This document shows, in pieces, positions 20,416-29,856 of a stretch of DNA of 64,000 nucleotides. Source of the DNA: Bacteroidota bacterium. GTDB lineage: Bacteria > Bacteroidota > Bacteroidia > Chitinophagales > Chitinophagaceae. The notes under the pieces were generated by a model that made no database searches, was not told where the DNA came from, and saw nothing but the letters and a program-made list of their open reading frames with translations. The stretch is from the NCBI GenBank assembly GCA_030706735.1, contig JAUZNZ010000010.1, forward strand, positions 62,001 to 126,000, read 5' to 3'. A program made the position numbers and the translations under genes. Numbering within the stretch: the stretch's first letter is position 1; every line of letters begins with the position of its first letter.

Positions 20416-20600
20416 GTAAAATAAATTGGGTATTTTTTAACCGTTCGTCACTTATTTTAATAAACATTTAACGGATTGACCCCGAAAAAGTTACTTTTCA
20501 CCGTTAAATAATACGCCAGGGGGCTGAAAATGGTTGCCCGCGGGGGGCAAAAAATTTGCCGGAAGGGTATTATTCGGTAACTTACGCTAACCTTAAACGC

Positions 20601-22022
20601 ATGCAAGAAAATCCATCCCAACCGGATCGGGAAGAAATGAAGGAGTTGTTGAAGCAGTATCAGGATCTGAAAAACGGCCGGCGGCATTCCTTTATGGAAG
20701 AAGAGGCATTCGAGAAGATCATCGACTATTTTGACGATACGGAAGACCTTCCCCAGGCGATCGAGGCGGTGGAACTGGGCATGGAGCAATACCCTTACTC
20801 ATCGGCCCTCCTGATCAAGAAGGCAGACCTGATGATCGCCACCCGGCGCTACCAGGAGGCCCTGAACATCCTCGAAAGGGTGGAGTTGCTGGACAGTGCC
20901 GATATCAACCTTTACATACTGAAGACAGATGCCTACCTGGCCCTCGACCAGCAGGAAAAGGCCGTTGCCCTGCTGGAGAATGCCCTGTTGCATTTCCAGG
21001 GAGAGGAGCGGATCGAATTGTTATTCGAACTGGCGGACGTCTATGACGACTACGAGGAATTCGATAAGATCTTCGATTGCCTGAAACTGATCCTTGAGCA
21101 AGAGCCGGGGAATGAAGAGGCGCTCTACAAGATCTGTTTCTGGACCGACTTTACGGGCAGGAATGAAGAGAGCATTCGCCTTCACCAGCAGATCATCGAC
21201 GACAATCCGTACAGTGAGCTTGCCTGGTTCAACCTGGCCGCGGCGTTCCAGGGCTTGAAATTGTATGAGAAGGCGGTAGACGCGTACAAATATGCGCTGG
21301 CCATCGACGAGAAATTCGACTACGCGTACCGGAATATGGGGGACGCCTATATCCGCCTCCGCAAGTTCAAGGACGCCATCGAATCATTAGAAAAAGTGCT
21401 GGAACTCTCCCGTCCGGAAGATGTGATCTTTGAGGCCATCGGCCACTGCTACGACAAGTTGAATAATTATGCCCAGGCCCGCTTTTACTATCGCAAAGCC
21501 TCGCACCTCAACCCGGACGACAGCAAATTATATTACAAGCTGGCCTGCACCTACATTAACGAAGGGCAATGGACGCATGCCATCAAGCAGCTCGAAGCCG
21601 CCATGCGGATCCATACGACGCAGCCCGAATATAATCTGGCCATGGGAGAATGCAAGATGCAGCTGGGCGAATTCAAGGAGGCCATTCACTTCTTTTCGAA
21701 CGTAGTGAGAATGCGTCCCCGGAATATTTCCAGTTGGGAGGCCCTGATCCGTTGTTTGTACAATGCCGAGTTCTTCGAGGAGGCGCTCGAGCAAGTGCAG
21801 GCCGCGATCCGCATTACAAGCGGCAAACCCTTATTCATCTTTTATCTGAGCGCCGTTTATTTTGCGCTGGGTAAGTCGAAGGAAGGCCTTCTTCACCTGG
21901 AGCGGGCCATGATGGAAGCGCCGAAGCTGCTGAAAAAATTGCTGGAACTGAATCCAGTGATCCTTCAATATCAGCCCGTGGTGGACATCATCGCACGATA
22001 CAAGAAAAACAGGTCCATTTGA
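20601..22022 (+). CDS. Tetratricopeptide-repeat protein
   Basis: 473 residues made almost entirely of TPR helical pairs, about eleven of them, without a signal peptide. Typical units are DEKFDYAYRNMGDAYIRLRK, ARFYYRKASHLNPDDSKLYY and PLFIFYLSAVYFALGKSKE. It is probably a cytoplasmic scaffold for protein-protein contacts; the partner is unknown. The start MQENPSQPDREEMKE at 20601 is preferred to the frame opening at 20556. The only promoter candidate is AAAATTTG at 20551-20558, one mismatch from consensus. It is followed by comA with its own promoter. Confidence 0.85.
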   Translation: MQENPSQPDREEMKELLKQYQDLKNGRRHSFMEEEAFEKIIDYFDDTEDLPQAIEAVELGMEQYPYSSALLIKKADLMIATRRYQEALNILERVELLDSADINLYILKTDAYLALDQQEKAVALLENALLHFQGEERIELLFELADVYDDYEEFDKIFDCLKLILEQEPGNEEALYKICFWTDFTGRNEESIRLHQQIIDDNPYSELAWFNLAAAFQGLKLYEKAVDAYKYALAIDEKFDYAYRNMGDAYIRLRKFKDAIESLEKVLELSRPEDVIFEAIGHCYDKLNNYAQARFYYRKASHLNPDDSKLYYKLACTYINEGQWTHAIKQLEAAMRIHTTQPEYNLAMGECKMQLGEFKEAIHFFSNVVRMRPRNISSWEALIRCLYNAEFFEEALEQVQAAIRITSGKPLFIFYLSAVYFALGKSKEGLLHLERAMMEAPKLLKKLLELNPVILQYQPVVDIIARYKKNRSI

Positions 22023-22052
22023 TTTTTTCCTTTTTTTACATGCTGAGTTTCC

Positions 22053-22060
22053 TAAATTTG
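22053..22060 (+). promoter_or_regulatory. Promoter -7 element of the comA-like gene
   Basis: TAAATTTG is an exact TAnnTTTG match 55 bases before the start at 22116. It probably drives both the ComA homologue and aroE. Confidence 0.65.
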
Positions 22061-22115
22061 CGCCCTGAGCAGAGAGAGTGATGAGGCAATGGTCACGAAT
22101 TGAAATACTTACAGG

Positions 22116-22889
22116 ATGAATTTTAAACTTACGCAGATCCCGACGAGAATGTTGAAGCCGCGCCAGCATGGCATAACGATGGTCATGGATAAAGGACTGA
22201 GCATCGAGGAGACAAAGAACTTCCTGAGCGTGGCGCACCCGCACATCGATATCATCAAATTGGGCTTTGGTACCTCCTTTGTCACACCGAACCTGCGGGA
22301 GAAGATCGAGGTGTACCAATCTTACGACCTGCCGGTGTATTTCGGTGGAACGTTGTTCGAAGCCTTCCTTATCCGGAACCAGTTCGAAGATTATATTTCC
22401 GTGTGCAAGGAATATGGAATTGCGCATATGGAGGTCAGCGACGGATCCATCACGATTCCGCACGCTGAAAAATGCGGTTATATCGAAAAGCTTACCAAAT
22501 ACGGAATGGTGCTGAGCGAGGTGGGCAGCAAGGACGCCGAACACATCATCCCTCCGTATAAGTGGATCGAGCTGATGCGGGCGGAACTGAATGCCGGCGC
22601 TACCTACGTCATCGCGGAAGCAAGGGAGGCCGGCAATGTCGGCATTTACCGGGGCAGCGGGGAAGTCCGGGAAGGCCTGGTGCAGGAGATCCTGACCCAG
22701 ATCCCCGCGGAAAAGATCCTTTGGGAGGCGCCGCAGAAGGCTCAGCAATTGTATTTCATCGAATTGATCGGCTGCAATGTGAACCTGGGCAATATCGCTC
22801 CCACCGAGGTGATCGCCATGGAGGCCATGCGCGTCGGTCTGCGGGGGGATACCTTTCACCTTTTCCTGAACAAGGAGACTTCGCGATGA
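22116..22889 (+). CDS. Phosphosulfolactate synthase (ComA) homologue
   Basis: In methanogens this family adds sulfite to phosphoenolpyruvate, giving phosphosulfolactate for coenzyme M. 257 residues. The family pattern is clear: GITMVMDKGLSIEETKNFL, DIIKLGFGTSFV, PVYFGGTLFEAFLIRNQ, HMEVSDGSITIP and YVIAEAREAGNVGIYR. ComB and ComC partners are not in the window. The stop overlaps the aroE start by four bases (ATGA), so the two are translationally coupled. The role in Bacteroidota is not settled; supply of sulfonates for sulfonolipids is a possibility, not shown here. Confidence 0.85.
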   Translation: MNFKLTQIPTRMLKPRQHGITMVMDKGLSIEETKNFLSVAHPHIDIIKLGFGTSFVTPNLREKIEVYQSYDLPVYFGGTLFEAFLIRNQFEDYISVCKEYGIAHMEVSDGSITIPHAEKCGYIEKLTKYGMVLSEVGSKDAEHIIPPYKWIELMRAELNAGATYVIAEAREAGNVGIYRGSGEVREGLVQEILTQIPAEKILWEAPQKAQQLYFIELIGCNVNLGNIAPTEVIAMEAMRVGLRGDTFHLFLNKETSR

Positions 22890-23659
22890 AAAAATACGGC
22901 CTGATAGGCTATCCGCTGGGCCATTCCTTTTCACAACAATATTTTACGGAGAAATTCAAACGAGAACGCATCGAAGGATGCGCCTATTCCGCCTTCCCCA
23001 TTCCCGATATAAGCGGGCTTGGTACCCTCCTGGATGACGATTCCCTCTGCGGGTTGAATGTGACCATACCGTACAAGGAACAGGTCATTGCCTGGCTCGA
23101 CGAGCAGGATGAGGTCGTCAGGCAAATTGGAGCATGCAATTGCATTAAGATCGATCGGGCGGCGGACCTTCCCGGTCATCGGCGGGTGCGCGGATATAAT
23201 ACCGATGTCACCGGATTCGAACAATCGCTGGTCGGCAGGCTGCGGCCCCACCACGACCATGCCCTGATCCTGGGGACGGGCGGCGCCGCCAAGGCGGTGG
23301 AATATGTCCTGCTGCGGCTGGGGATCGCTTACCGGCATGTTTCGCGGAGCGCTCCCCCGGATTCGTCTGAGGCCGGCGATGGACGTCCGCTGAGCTACCG
23401 CCAACTCGACGAAGCGCTGCTGGGCAGGTACACACTGATCATCAATACTACCCCGGTGGGAATGCATCCAAACATAGACGAATGCCCGCCATTGCCCTAT
23501 GAGGCGATCACGTCCCGCCATTATTTGTTTGACCTGGTCTATAATCCGGCAAAGACCCTGTTCCTTCAAAAAGGCGAGGCAAGAGGCGCTACGACGGAGA
23601 ATGGCTATGATATGCTGGTGATCCAGGCAGAGGAGAGCTGGAAGATATGGAACGCTTAG
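22886..23659 (+). CDS. aroE: Shikimate dehydrogenase
   Basis: NADPH-dependent reduction of 3-dehydroshikimate in the aromatic amino acid pathway. 257 residues. The substrate-binding serines are in PLGHSFSQQYF, the catalytic lysine in NVTIPYKEQ, and the conserved aspartate in YNTDVTGFE. The nucleotide motif is ILGTGGAAKAV, and the C-terminal ENGYDMLVIQAEESW carries the conserved glutamine. It starts inside the stop of the comA-like gene and ends with a four-base overlap with the convergent thioesterase gene. Confidence 0.95.
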   Translation: MKKYGLIGYPLGHSFSQQYFTEKFKRERIEGCAYSAFPIPDISGLGTLLDDDSLCGLNVTIPYKEQVIAWLDEQDEVVRQIGACNCIKIDRAADLPGHRRVRGYNTDVTGFEQSLVGRLRPHHDHALILGTGGAAKAVEYVLLRLGIAYRHVSRSAPPDSSEAGDGRPLSYRQLDEALLGRYTLIINTTPVGMHPNIDECPPLPYEAITSRHYLFDLVYNPAKTLFLQKGEARGATTENGYDMLVIQAEESWKIWNA

Positions 23660-24084
23660 GACAAGGCCCGGAGGACGGGTTCCGGAACGGCTGCCACTTT
23701 TTTGGCCGTGTAATCAAAACAAACCATGCCTGTCTTGGCGAGAACCGCGGGTAACCACTTTTCCCCTTCCCCAAGCTCCAACTTATAGAACAGATCGAAA
23801 CCCACCCGCGTGAATTCTCCCGCCGCCACGGACGCACGCAGCCTATTCCCATAGAAGATCTCCTTTTTGAACTCGATGGCCACATCGCCCATAATGAGAG
23901 AAGTGCCGCCCAGTTCGAGTTCGCTATATCCGTATTGTCCCAGGAATTGCACGCGGGCCTCGTGCAGCAGGGACAGTATGGCGTCATTACCGACATGACC
24001 GCCGTAATTCAGGTCGGTAATGCGGACCGGAAGGAGAGTGGTAAAGGGGAAAAAATCCGGTAACTTGATCCTGATCCTTGCCAT
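23656..24084 (-). CDS. Acyl-CoA thioesterase, 4-hydroxybenzoyl-CoA type
   Basis: A small hotdog-fold protein of 142 residues. RITDLNYGGHVGNDAILSLLHEAR is the YbgC/FadM-like motif with the conserved aspartate and helix, followed by EFKKEIFYGNRL. It hydrolyses acyl-CoA thioesters; the physiological substrate cannot be read from the sequence. It starts three bases after the rdgB stop, as the third gene of a minus-strand unit. Its stop overlaps the aroE stop by four bases. Confidence 0.85.
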   Translation of the reverse strand: MARIRIKLPDFFPFTTLLPVRITDLNYGGHVGNDAILSLLHEARVQFLGQYGYSELELGGTSLIMGDVAIEFKKEIFYGNRLRASVAAGEFTRVGFDLFYKLELGEGEKWLPAVLAKTGMVCFDYTAKKVAAVPEPVLRALS

Positions 24085-24087
24085 GAG

Positions 24088-24690
24088 TTACGATTGAAGG
24101 GGTTGATGCGTTGATTGGGACCTCAGAAAGGCGACCAATTGGTCGGCCGCCTTACGCCGATGGCTATACGATGCTTTTTCCGCCAGGGTCATTTCGGCAA
24201 AACTGCGTCCTGCGCCGAAGGGAACGAAGACCGGGTCGTACCCGAACCCTTTATCGCCAGCCGGTTTGTCAAGAATGCTGCCTTCGCAGATGCCTTCGAA
24301 TAAATACTCCTTACCTTCCAGGATCAGGGAAATGACCGTGCGGAACCTGGCACGCCGATCCCGGCAGCCTTCCAGATTATGCAGCAGTTTTTCGATATTC
24401 TTCCCAAAAGACCGCCCCTCTCCCGCATAACGCGCGCTGTGTACGCCCGGCTCTCCTTGCAGGGCCGCCACTTCGAGGCCCGTATCCTCGCTGAAGCAGT
24501 TCATGCCGGTGAGCCGGTAAATGGTCGCCGATTTTTCCGAGGCATTGGCCTCAAGGGTGTCGTGGGGCTCGGGGATGTCGATGTCGATGCCCGCCTGCCT
24601 GAGAGAGATCACCTCAATTGAGCGGCCGATGGCGTTTTGGATCTCGTCCACCTTGTGTTGATTGTTGGTAGCGAACAGGAGTCGGTTCAT
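24088..24690 (-). CDS. rdgB: XTP/dITP diphosphatase (RdgB/HAM1)
   Basis: House-cleaning nucleotide pyrophosphatase that removes dITP, ITP and XTP. 200 residues. Family motifs in order are LLFATNNQHKVDEIQ, SEDTGLEVAALQGEPGVHSARYAG, the KGFGYDPVFVP loop and a C-terminal SHRRKAAD. The start at 24690 is preferred to the frame opening at 24798, which lies inside the upstream gene. Its first four bases overlap the stop of the upstream unknown gene, so the three genes 24687-25208, rdgB and the thioesterase form one unit. Confidence 0.95.
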   Translation of the reverse strand: MNRLLFATNNQHKVDEIQNAIGRSIEVISLRQAGIDIDIPEPHDTLEANASEKSATIYRLTGMNCFSEDTGLEVAALQGEPGVHSARYAGEGRSFGKNIEKLLHNLEGCRDRRARFRTVISLILEGKEYLFEGICEGSILDKPAGDKGFGYDPVFVPFGAGRSFAEMTLAEKASYSHRRKAADQLVAFLRSQSTHQPLQS

Positions 24691-25208
24691 AGTTGAAAAA
24701 GAGCTTTGAGACAGACCCAGAGCTTGGATTTGAGCAGCTTGCCCTCTTCGGTCGGGCGTCCGATCTCTCCGAGCGAAGGCGCACTGAGGTACGTACACCG
24801 GTCATATGCCTGCATCTTGAACATAGGGAAGTGCAGGGGCAATTCGATATCCGCCGGCCCGGGCCCGAACAACAATATGATCGTCGGAGAGAGCTGGGCT
24901 TTAAGGGCCGAAACCTTGACCGGAGCGCCGGCCAGATTGACGATCGCCACATCCCCGATTGTCAGCTTGCAGGCTTCGAGCATTTTTGTAAGGAAGGTGA
25001 GCTGTTCATCCGGCAGGAAAGGCGATTCCGGTGAGTCCACCAGGATCGTGATATTTCTCTTGTTGTCGCCCAGGCGCCGGTATGGGCCTTGCAGATCGGG
25101 CTCCCGCACATCGGGCTCCCGCACATCGGGCGTGCCGCCGACCAAAACGTCCCCCTTGTACAATTCGGAGATGGCCAGGGCCGGTAAATCAATATCGTTG
25201 AGGCTCAT
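24687..25208 (-). CDS. Unknown protein upstream of rdgB, faintly DNA polymerase III psi-like
   Basis: 173 residues, cytoplasmic, no confident family. Layout: an N-terminal helix (MSLNDIDLPALAISELYKGD), a variable proline-rich insert (PDVREPDVREPDLQGP), then alternating strands and helices with ITILVDSPESPFL, LTIGDVAIVNLAG, TIILLFGPGP and LPLHFPMFKMQAYD. This order faintly recalls the uracil-DNA-glycosylase-like fold of the clamp-loader psi subunit, but I cannot confirm that. It overlaps the rdgB start by four bases. A 15-base tandem duplication encodes the repeated PDVRE. The start at 25208 is chosen over 25259, whose extra codons look intergenic. Confidence 0.65.
   Translation of the reverse strand: MSLNDIDLPALAISELYKGDVLVGGTPDVREPDVREPDLQGPYRRLGDNKRNITILVDSPESPFLPDEQLTFLTKMLEACKLTIGDVAIVNLAGAPVKVSALKAQLSPTIILLFGPGPADIELPLHFPMFKMQAYDRCTYLSAPSLGEIGRPTEEGKLLKSKLWVCLKALFQL
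25095..25130 (-). repeat. In-frame 15-base tandem repeat
   Basis: The unit ATCGGGCTCCCGCAC (plus strand) occurs twice in a row (25095-25109 and 25110-25124), and the first six bases of a third copy follow. It adds the repeated PDVRE in the unknown protein and keeps the reading frame. It is probably a recent slippage product. Confidence 0.85.
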
Positions 25209-25309
25209 AATGATGCTTTTATGGGCATCTGTCCGTGCCCCGTGATTTTGCAGGCACAAAGATTGTTCGTTTCTTTGTATTCACAAAAATAAGACCCATG
25301 ATCGCTGCA

Positions 25310-26362
25310 ATGGACATCCAGATCACAAAGGCTTCGAGGAGCAGGATAAACGAGATCGATTTCAACAACCTTCCTTTCGGGAAGAACTTCACCGATCATA
25401 TGCTGGAGGTGGATTATTCCGATGGAGAATGGGGGCTCGTGAGGATCCGGCCCTTTCAATCACTGGTCTTGTCTCCTTCCCTTGCAGCGCTGCATTACGG
25501 ACAAGCCATCTTCGAGGGTATTAAGGCCTATCGGGACCCGGCAGGTAATGCGTTTATTTTCAGGCCCTTCGATAATTTTACGCGTTTTAATATCAGCGCG
25601 GCCCGGATGCGGATGCCTGCGGTTCCCGAAGAACTATTCATTGAAGGGATGCGAAAGCTCGTGGAATTGGATCGCGACTGGATACCCATGAAGAACGATT
25701 ATTCCCTGTATATTCGGCCCATCATGTTCGCCACCGATGAAGTGATCGGCGTGAAAGCCTCGGATAACTATAAGTTCATGATCCTGCTGAGCCCTACCGG
25801 TCCTTATTATGCCGCGCCCATGCGGATCTACGTGGAGGAAAAGTATACCCGTGCCGCACCGGGCGGGGTTGGGTTTGCCAAAACAGCCGGAAATTACGGC
25901 AGCGCAATGCAGGTCACGGCCGAAGCCCGGGAAAAAGGCTACGACCAGGTGCTGTGGATGGACGCCTTTGAACATAAGTGGGTGCAGGAGATCGGTACCA
26001 TGAACGTATTTTTCATTATCGGCAACAGGGCCATTACCCCCGATCTGAACTCAGGAACCATCCTGGCCGGGGTAACAAGGGACAGCGTCATCGAGATCCT
26101 GAAGGAATTGGGCTATTCGGTCGAAGAGCGGCCGATCCATATCGATGAGGTGATCGAAGCGCACCGGAACGGCGCCCTGAGAGAGATATTCGGCACGGGG
26201 ACGGCCGCCACGGTGTCGATGATCCGGGAATTGACCTACAAGGACTATAGCATGACCTTCGATACCGGGACCTGGACGGTGGCGCCTTCGGTAAAAAGCC
26301 TTCTGACAGACATTCGGGAGGGCCGCAAACCCGACAAACACGGCTGGATGTTCAAGGTTTAA
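25310..26362 (+). CDS. ilvE: Branched-chain amino acid aminotransferase
   Basis: PLP fold-type IV enzyme that interconverts Leu, Ile and Val with their 2-oxo acids. About 350 residues, the size of the long BCAT type. The probable PLP lysine is in GFAKTAGNYGSAMQ. Other motifs are AIFEGIKAYRDPAG, YIRPIMFATDE, EIGTMNVFFI and EIFGTGTAATVSMI. I start at MDIQITKAS (25310); an ATG at 25298 adds MIAA and is also possible. TTTCTTTG near 25270, with TTTTG about 19 bases upstream, could be a one-mismatch promoter. It is divergent from the rdgB unit and upstream of rpsL. Confidence 0.93.
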   Translation: MDIQITKASRSRINEIDFNNLPFGKNFTDHMLEVDYSDGEWGLVRIRPFQSLVLSPSLAALHYGQAIFEGIKAYRDPAGNAFIFRPFDNFTRFNISAARMRMPAVPEELFIEGMRKLVELDRDWIPMKNDYSLYIRPIMFATDEVIGVKASDNYKFMILLSPTGPYYAAPMRIYVEEKYTRAAPGGVGFAKTAGNYGSAMQVTAEAREKGYDQVLWMDAFEHKWVQEIGTMNVFFIIGNRAITPDLNSGTILAGVTRDSVIEILKELGYSVEERPIHIDEVIEAHRNGALREIFGTGTAATVSMIRELTYKDYSMTFDTGTWTVAPSVKSLLTDIREGRKPDKHGWMFKV

Positions 26363-26398
26363 ATCGTTATTTTATTTGTTTGTTTCCGTAACTAAAAC

Positions 26399-26406
26399 TA
26401 ATTTTG
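26399..26406 (+). promoter_or_regulatory. Promoter -7 element of rpsL-rpsG
   Basis: TAATTTTG matches TAnnTTTG, with TTTG 20 bases upstream as a possible -33 element. It lies 24 bases before the rpsL start and is the likely promoter for the two str genes. Confidence 0.7.
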
Positions 26407-26430
26407 CCATCCCAAAATAAACAGGGAAGA

Positions 26431-26829
26431 ATGCCGACCATACAACAATTAGTTAGAAAAGGAAGAGAGATCATTCGGGCGAAAAGCAAGTCCAGGGCCC
26501 TGGATGCCTGTCCGCAGCGCCGTGGGGTTTGCACCCGTGTCTACACGACCACTCCGAAGAAGCCGAATTCGGCCCTCCGGAAGGTGGCTAAGGTGCGTCT
26601 AACCAACAAGGTAGAGGTGATCGCCTATATCCCTGGCGAGGGCCACAACCTGCAGGAGCACTCCATCGTGTTGATCCGCGGGGGTCGCGTGAAGGATCTG
26701 CCCGGCGTTCGTTACCACATCGTACGAGGGAGCCTGGATACCGCCGGCGTAAAAGACCGCAAGAAAAGCCGCTCCAAGTATGGCACGAAGAAGGAAAAGG
26801 GGGGAGCTAAACCCGCTGCTAAAAAATAA
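26431..26829 (+). CDS. rpsL: 30S ribosomal protein S12
   Basis: Decoding-centre protein of the small subunit. 132 residues, starting [13 protein letters not shown]. The conserved loop [21 protein letters not shown] and the [10 protein letters not shown] and PGVRYH segments are intact. The lysines most often changed in streptomycin resistance are in their ordinary state as far as I can align them. The C-terminus is basic. It is first in a two-gene unit with rpsG, 48 bases upstream of it. Confidence 0.98.
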   Translation: MPTIQQLVRKGREIIRAKSKSRALDACPQRRGVCTRVYTTTPKKPNSALRKVAKVRLTNKVEVIAYIPGEGHNLQEHSIVLIRGGRVKDLPGVRYHIVRGSLDTAGVKDRKKSRSKYGTKKEKGGAKPAAKK

Positions 26830-26877
26830 TTCAAAGCGGACCATTAGGTCCTGTATAACTAAGTAATTCCAAGGAAA

Positions 26878-27345
26878 ATGAGGAAAACGCAAGCCAAAAA
26901 ATTGCCTCTGGCGCCGGATGCCAAGTATAACGACAAGCTGGTTACCCGTTTTGTCAATAATCTGATGTGGCAAGGCAAAAAGAATACCGCCTACAATATC
27001 TTCTACGACGCCCTCGACAGGGTAAAGAAGCAGACCAATGAGGAAGGGTATGATATCTGGAAAAGGGCTTTGTCCAATGTGACTCCGGCCGTGGAAGTTC
27101 GCAGCCGCCGTATCGGTGGGGCCACCTTCCAGATCCCCGCGGAAGTTCGCCCGGACCGGAAGATCTCCCTCAGCATGAAATGGCTCATCCGATATAGCCG
27201 GGAACGCAACGGACGCAGCATGGCCGAGAAACTGGCCGGCGAGATCGTTGCAGCGAGCAAGGGCGAAGGCGGAGCGTTCAAGAAGAAAGAAGACACCCAC
27301 CGGATGGCCGAGGCTAACAAGGCATTTGCCCACTTCAAAGTATAG
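26878..27345 (+). CDS. rpsG: 30S ribosomal protein S7
   Basis: Primary 16S rRNA-binding protein that starts assembly of the 30S head. 155 residues, starting [41 protein letters not shown] and [21 protein letters not shown] are the S7 signatures. A strong hairpin terminator begins 26 bases after the stop, so fusA is not simply read through from here. Confidence 0.98.
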   Translation: MRKTQAKKLPLAPDAKYNDKLVTRFVNNLMWQGKKNTAYNIFYDALDRVKKQTNEEGYDIWKRALSNVTPAVEVRSRRIGGATFQIPAEVRPDRKISLSMKWLIRYSRERNGRSMAEKLAGEIVAASKGEGGAFKKKEDTHRMAEANKAFAHFKV

Positions 27346-27370
27346 ATCGCCTATTTACCTTATACCGGGA

Positions 27371-27396
27371 ACCCTGCGCTGGTCGCAGGGTTTTTG
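27371..27396 (+). terminator. Rho-independent terminator between rpsG and fusA
   Basis: CCCTGCG/CGCAGGG with the five-base loop CTGGT is followed by TTTTT. It separates rpsL-rpsG from fusA, which has its own promoter element downstream. Confidence 0.85.
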
Positions 27397-27454
27397 TTAT
27401 CGGAGCGTTTACGGGAAACCCGCCGGAATTTGAGCATCGCATCAATAAATTTTG

Positions 27455-27462
27455 TACCTTTG
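27455..27462 (+). promoter_or_regulatory. Promoter -7 element of fusA
   Basis: TACCTTTG matches TAnnTTTG, with TTTG at 27429-27432 as a possible -33 element. It lies 42 bases before the fusA ATG. Confidence 0.7.
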
Positions 27463-27504
27463 CGCACCGAAATCGAAACGTTTAAAACTTCTTAATATAC
27501 GACA

Positions 27505-29658
27505 ATGGCAGACTTAAGATTTCAAAGGAATTTTGGCATCGCGGCGCATATCGACGCCGGCAAAACGACCACCACCGAGCGCATCCTGCGCTACACCGGA
27601 ATGATCCACAAGATCGGCGAGGTGCATGACGGCGCGGCGACCACCGACTGGATGGAACAGGAAAAGGAACGTGGTATCACGATCACCTCCGCCGCAGTAA
27701 GCTGCCAATGGAATTTCCCCACCGTAAAAGGAAAGGCGGACGCCAATACGAAGAAATATTATTTCAATATCATCGATACGCCCGGCCACGTGGACTTCAC
27801 TGTGGAGGTAGAACGTTCCATGCGCGTATTGGACGGGCTGATCGCCCTGTTCTCTGCGGTGGACGGGGTGGAGCCCCAATCCGAGACGGTATGGCGTCAG
27901 GCCAACCGCTACCGGGTGCCCAGGATCGGCTTCGTCAATAAGATGGACCGGGCCGGCGCGGACTTTATCATGGTGGTGAACCAGGTGCGGGAAATGCTGG
28001 GCGCGAAGGCCGTCCCGTTGCAACTGCCCCTGGGCGCGGAAGACGATTTTCGCGGCGTGGTGGACCTGATCAAAATGAAAGGCGTTATTTGGCATATGGA
28101 GACCGAAGGAATGACCTTTGACGAAGTGCCCGTTCCGGAAGACATGCTGGAGGAGGCCAATGAATGGAGGGCCAAGCTGGTCGAGGCCGTCGCCGAATAT
28201 GACGACAAACTGATGGAGAAGTTCTTCGACGATCCCAATAGCATTACCGAGGACGAAATGCACGAGGCCATCCGTAAGGCGACCATCGACCTGAGCATCG
28301 TTCCGATGATGTGCGGATCCTCATTCAAGAACAAAGGAGTGCAGACTGCCCTGGATGCCGTATGCCGTTACCTGCCCTCTCCCATCGATATCGAAGACAC
28401 ACTGGGCATTAACCCGGACACCGGCGAAACAGAAAGCCGTAAACCGGATGCCAAGCAGCCCTTCTGCGCGCTGGCGTTCAAGATCATGACCGACCCGTTC
28501 GTCGGCAGACTGGCATTCTTCCGCTGTTATAGCGGTCACCTCGATGCCGGTTCCTATGTCCTGAACGTCCGGAGCGGCAAGAAAGAGCGCATCAGCCGCA
28601 TCATGAAGATGTTTGCTAACAAGCAGAACCCGATCGACTTTATCGAAGCGGGGGATATCGGCGCCGCCGTCGGTTTCAAAGAGATCAAGACCGGAGACAC
28701 CCTTTGTGACGAGGATCATCCTATCACCCTGGAAAATATGTTCATCCCGGAACCGGTCATCGCGATCGCCGTGGAACCGAAGACCCAGGCCGACGTCGAT
28801 AAGATGGGCATGGCCATTGCCAAACTGGTCGAAGAAGATCCCACCTTGCGCGTGAACACGGATGAGGATACGGCGCAGACGATCCTGCGCGGCATGGGAG
28901 AGCTGCACCTCGAGATCATCATCGATCGCATGCGGCGTGAGTTCAAGGTAGAAGTCAATCAGGGCGCTCCCCAGGTTGCGTATAAGGAAGCGTTCCACAA
29001 TACCATCGAACACCGTGAGATACTGAAAAAACAAACGGGCGGCCGCGGTAAGTTCGCAGATATCCAATTCGCGATTGGACCGGCGGACGAAGAGTGGCTC
29101 AAGGAGAACGAAGGCAAGCACTTCCAGTTCGTGAACGATATCTTCGGCGGATCGATCCCTAAGGAATTCATTCCCGCTATTTCAAAAGGGTTCGAAACAT
29201 CCATGACCACCGGCGTATTGGCAGGGTACCCCATGCAGAACATGAAGGTCCGGATATTCGACGGAAGCTACCATGATGTGGACTCCGACTCGATGAGCTT
29301 TGAATTGTGCGCCAAATCGGGTTTCCGCGAGGCAGGCCGCAAGGCGAAGCCGATCCTGCTCGAGCCCATCATGAGGGTGGAAGTGCTCACGCCGGATCAA
29401 TACATGGGAGACGTGACGGGTGACCTCAACCGTCGCCGTGGCATCCTGGAAGGAATGGACAGCCGTGCCAATCTACAGGTGATCAAGGCAAAGGTTCCCT
29501 TGAGTGAAATGTTCGGGTATGTGACCCAGCTGCGCTCCATGAGCTCCGGCCGGGCCACTTCGACCATGGAATTTTCTCACTACGCCCCGGCTCCGAATAA
29601 TATTGCCGAGGAAGTGATCGCCAAGGTGAAGGGCAGCAAGGCCAAGGCCAATGCCTGA
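27505..29658 (+). CDS. fusA: Elongation factor G
   Basis: GTPase that drives ribosomal translocation. 717 residues. G1 is [15 protein letters not shown], with G3 DTPGHVDF and G4 NKMD. Domain IV and V segments such as [11 protein letters not shown] and [16 protein letters not shown] are present. It carries a short insertion before G3 ([15 protein letters not shown]). It is monocistronic here: its own promoter lies upstream and a strong terminator lies 31 bases after the stop. In many Bacteroidota rpsJ follows directly, but here two unrelated genes come first. Confidence 0.97.
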   Translation: MADLRFQRNFGIAAHIDAGKTTTTERILRYTGMIHKIGEVHDGAATTDWMEQEKERGITITSAAVSCQWNFPTVKGKADANTKKYYFNIIDTPGHVDFTVEVERSMRVLDGLIALFSAVDGVEPQSETVWRQANRYRVPRIGFVNKMDRAGADFIMVVNQVREMLGAKAVPLQLPLGAEDDFRGVVDLIKMKGVIWHMETEGMTFDEVPVPEDMLEEANEWRAKLVEAVAEYDDKLMEKFFDDPNSITEDEMHEAIRKATIDLSIVPMMCGSSFKNKGVQTALDAVCRYLPSPIDIEDTLGINPDTGETESRKPDAKQPFCALAFKIMTDPFVGRLAFFRCYSGHLDAGSYVLNVRSGKKERISRIMKMFANKQNPIDFIEAGDIGAAVGFKEIKTGDTLCDEDHPITLENMFIPEPVIAIAVEPKTQADVDKMGMAIAKLVEEDPTLRVNTDEDTAQTILRGMGELHLEIIIDRMRREFKVEVNQGAPQVAYKEAFHNTIEHREILKKQTGGRGKFADIQFAIGPADEEWLKENEGKHFQFVNDIFGGSIPKEFIPAISKGFETSMTTGVLAGYPMQNMKVRIFDGSYHDVDSDSMSFELCAKSGFREAGRKAKPILLEPIMRVEVLTPDQYMGDVTGDLNRRRGILEGMDSRANLQVIKAKVPLSEMFGYVTQLRSMSSGRATSTMEFSHYAPAPNNIAEEVIAKVKGSKAKANA

Positions 29659-29689
29659 TGCCAGGTATTTTAATAATTATAATGTATAG

Positions 29690-29719
29690 GCCCCGTTTAC
29701 GTCGTAAACGGGGCTTTTT
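29690..29719 (+). terminator. Rho-independent terminator after fusA
   Basis: GCCCCGTTTAC/GTAAACGGGGC, an 11-base-pair stem with the loop GTC, is followed by TTTTT. This is one of the strongest terminators in the window. Confidence 0.92.
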
Positions 29720-29856
29720 GATGGCTATATCGAATAAATCCCCGGAACAGCCCGTTATTAGAAAAACCGGTGGGACGGCAGGGCATAGGATTTGTATTCC
29801 ATGATTAAACTTTGGCTTCAGATGGATTTCAAAGAGGCAATTTTAAAATCAAGCAT

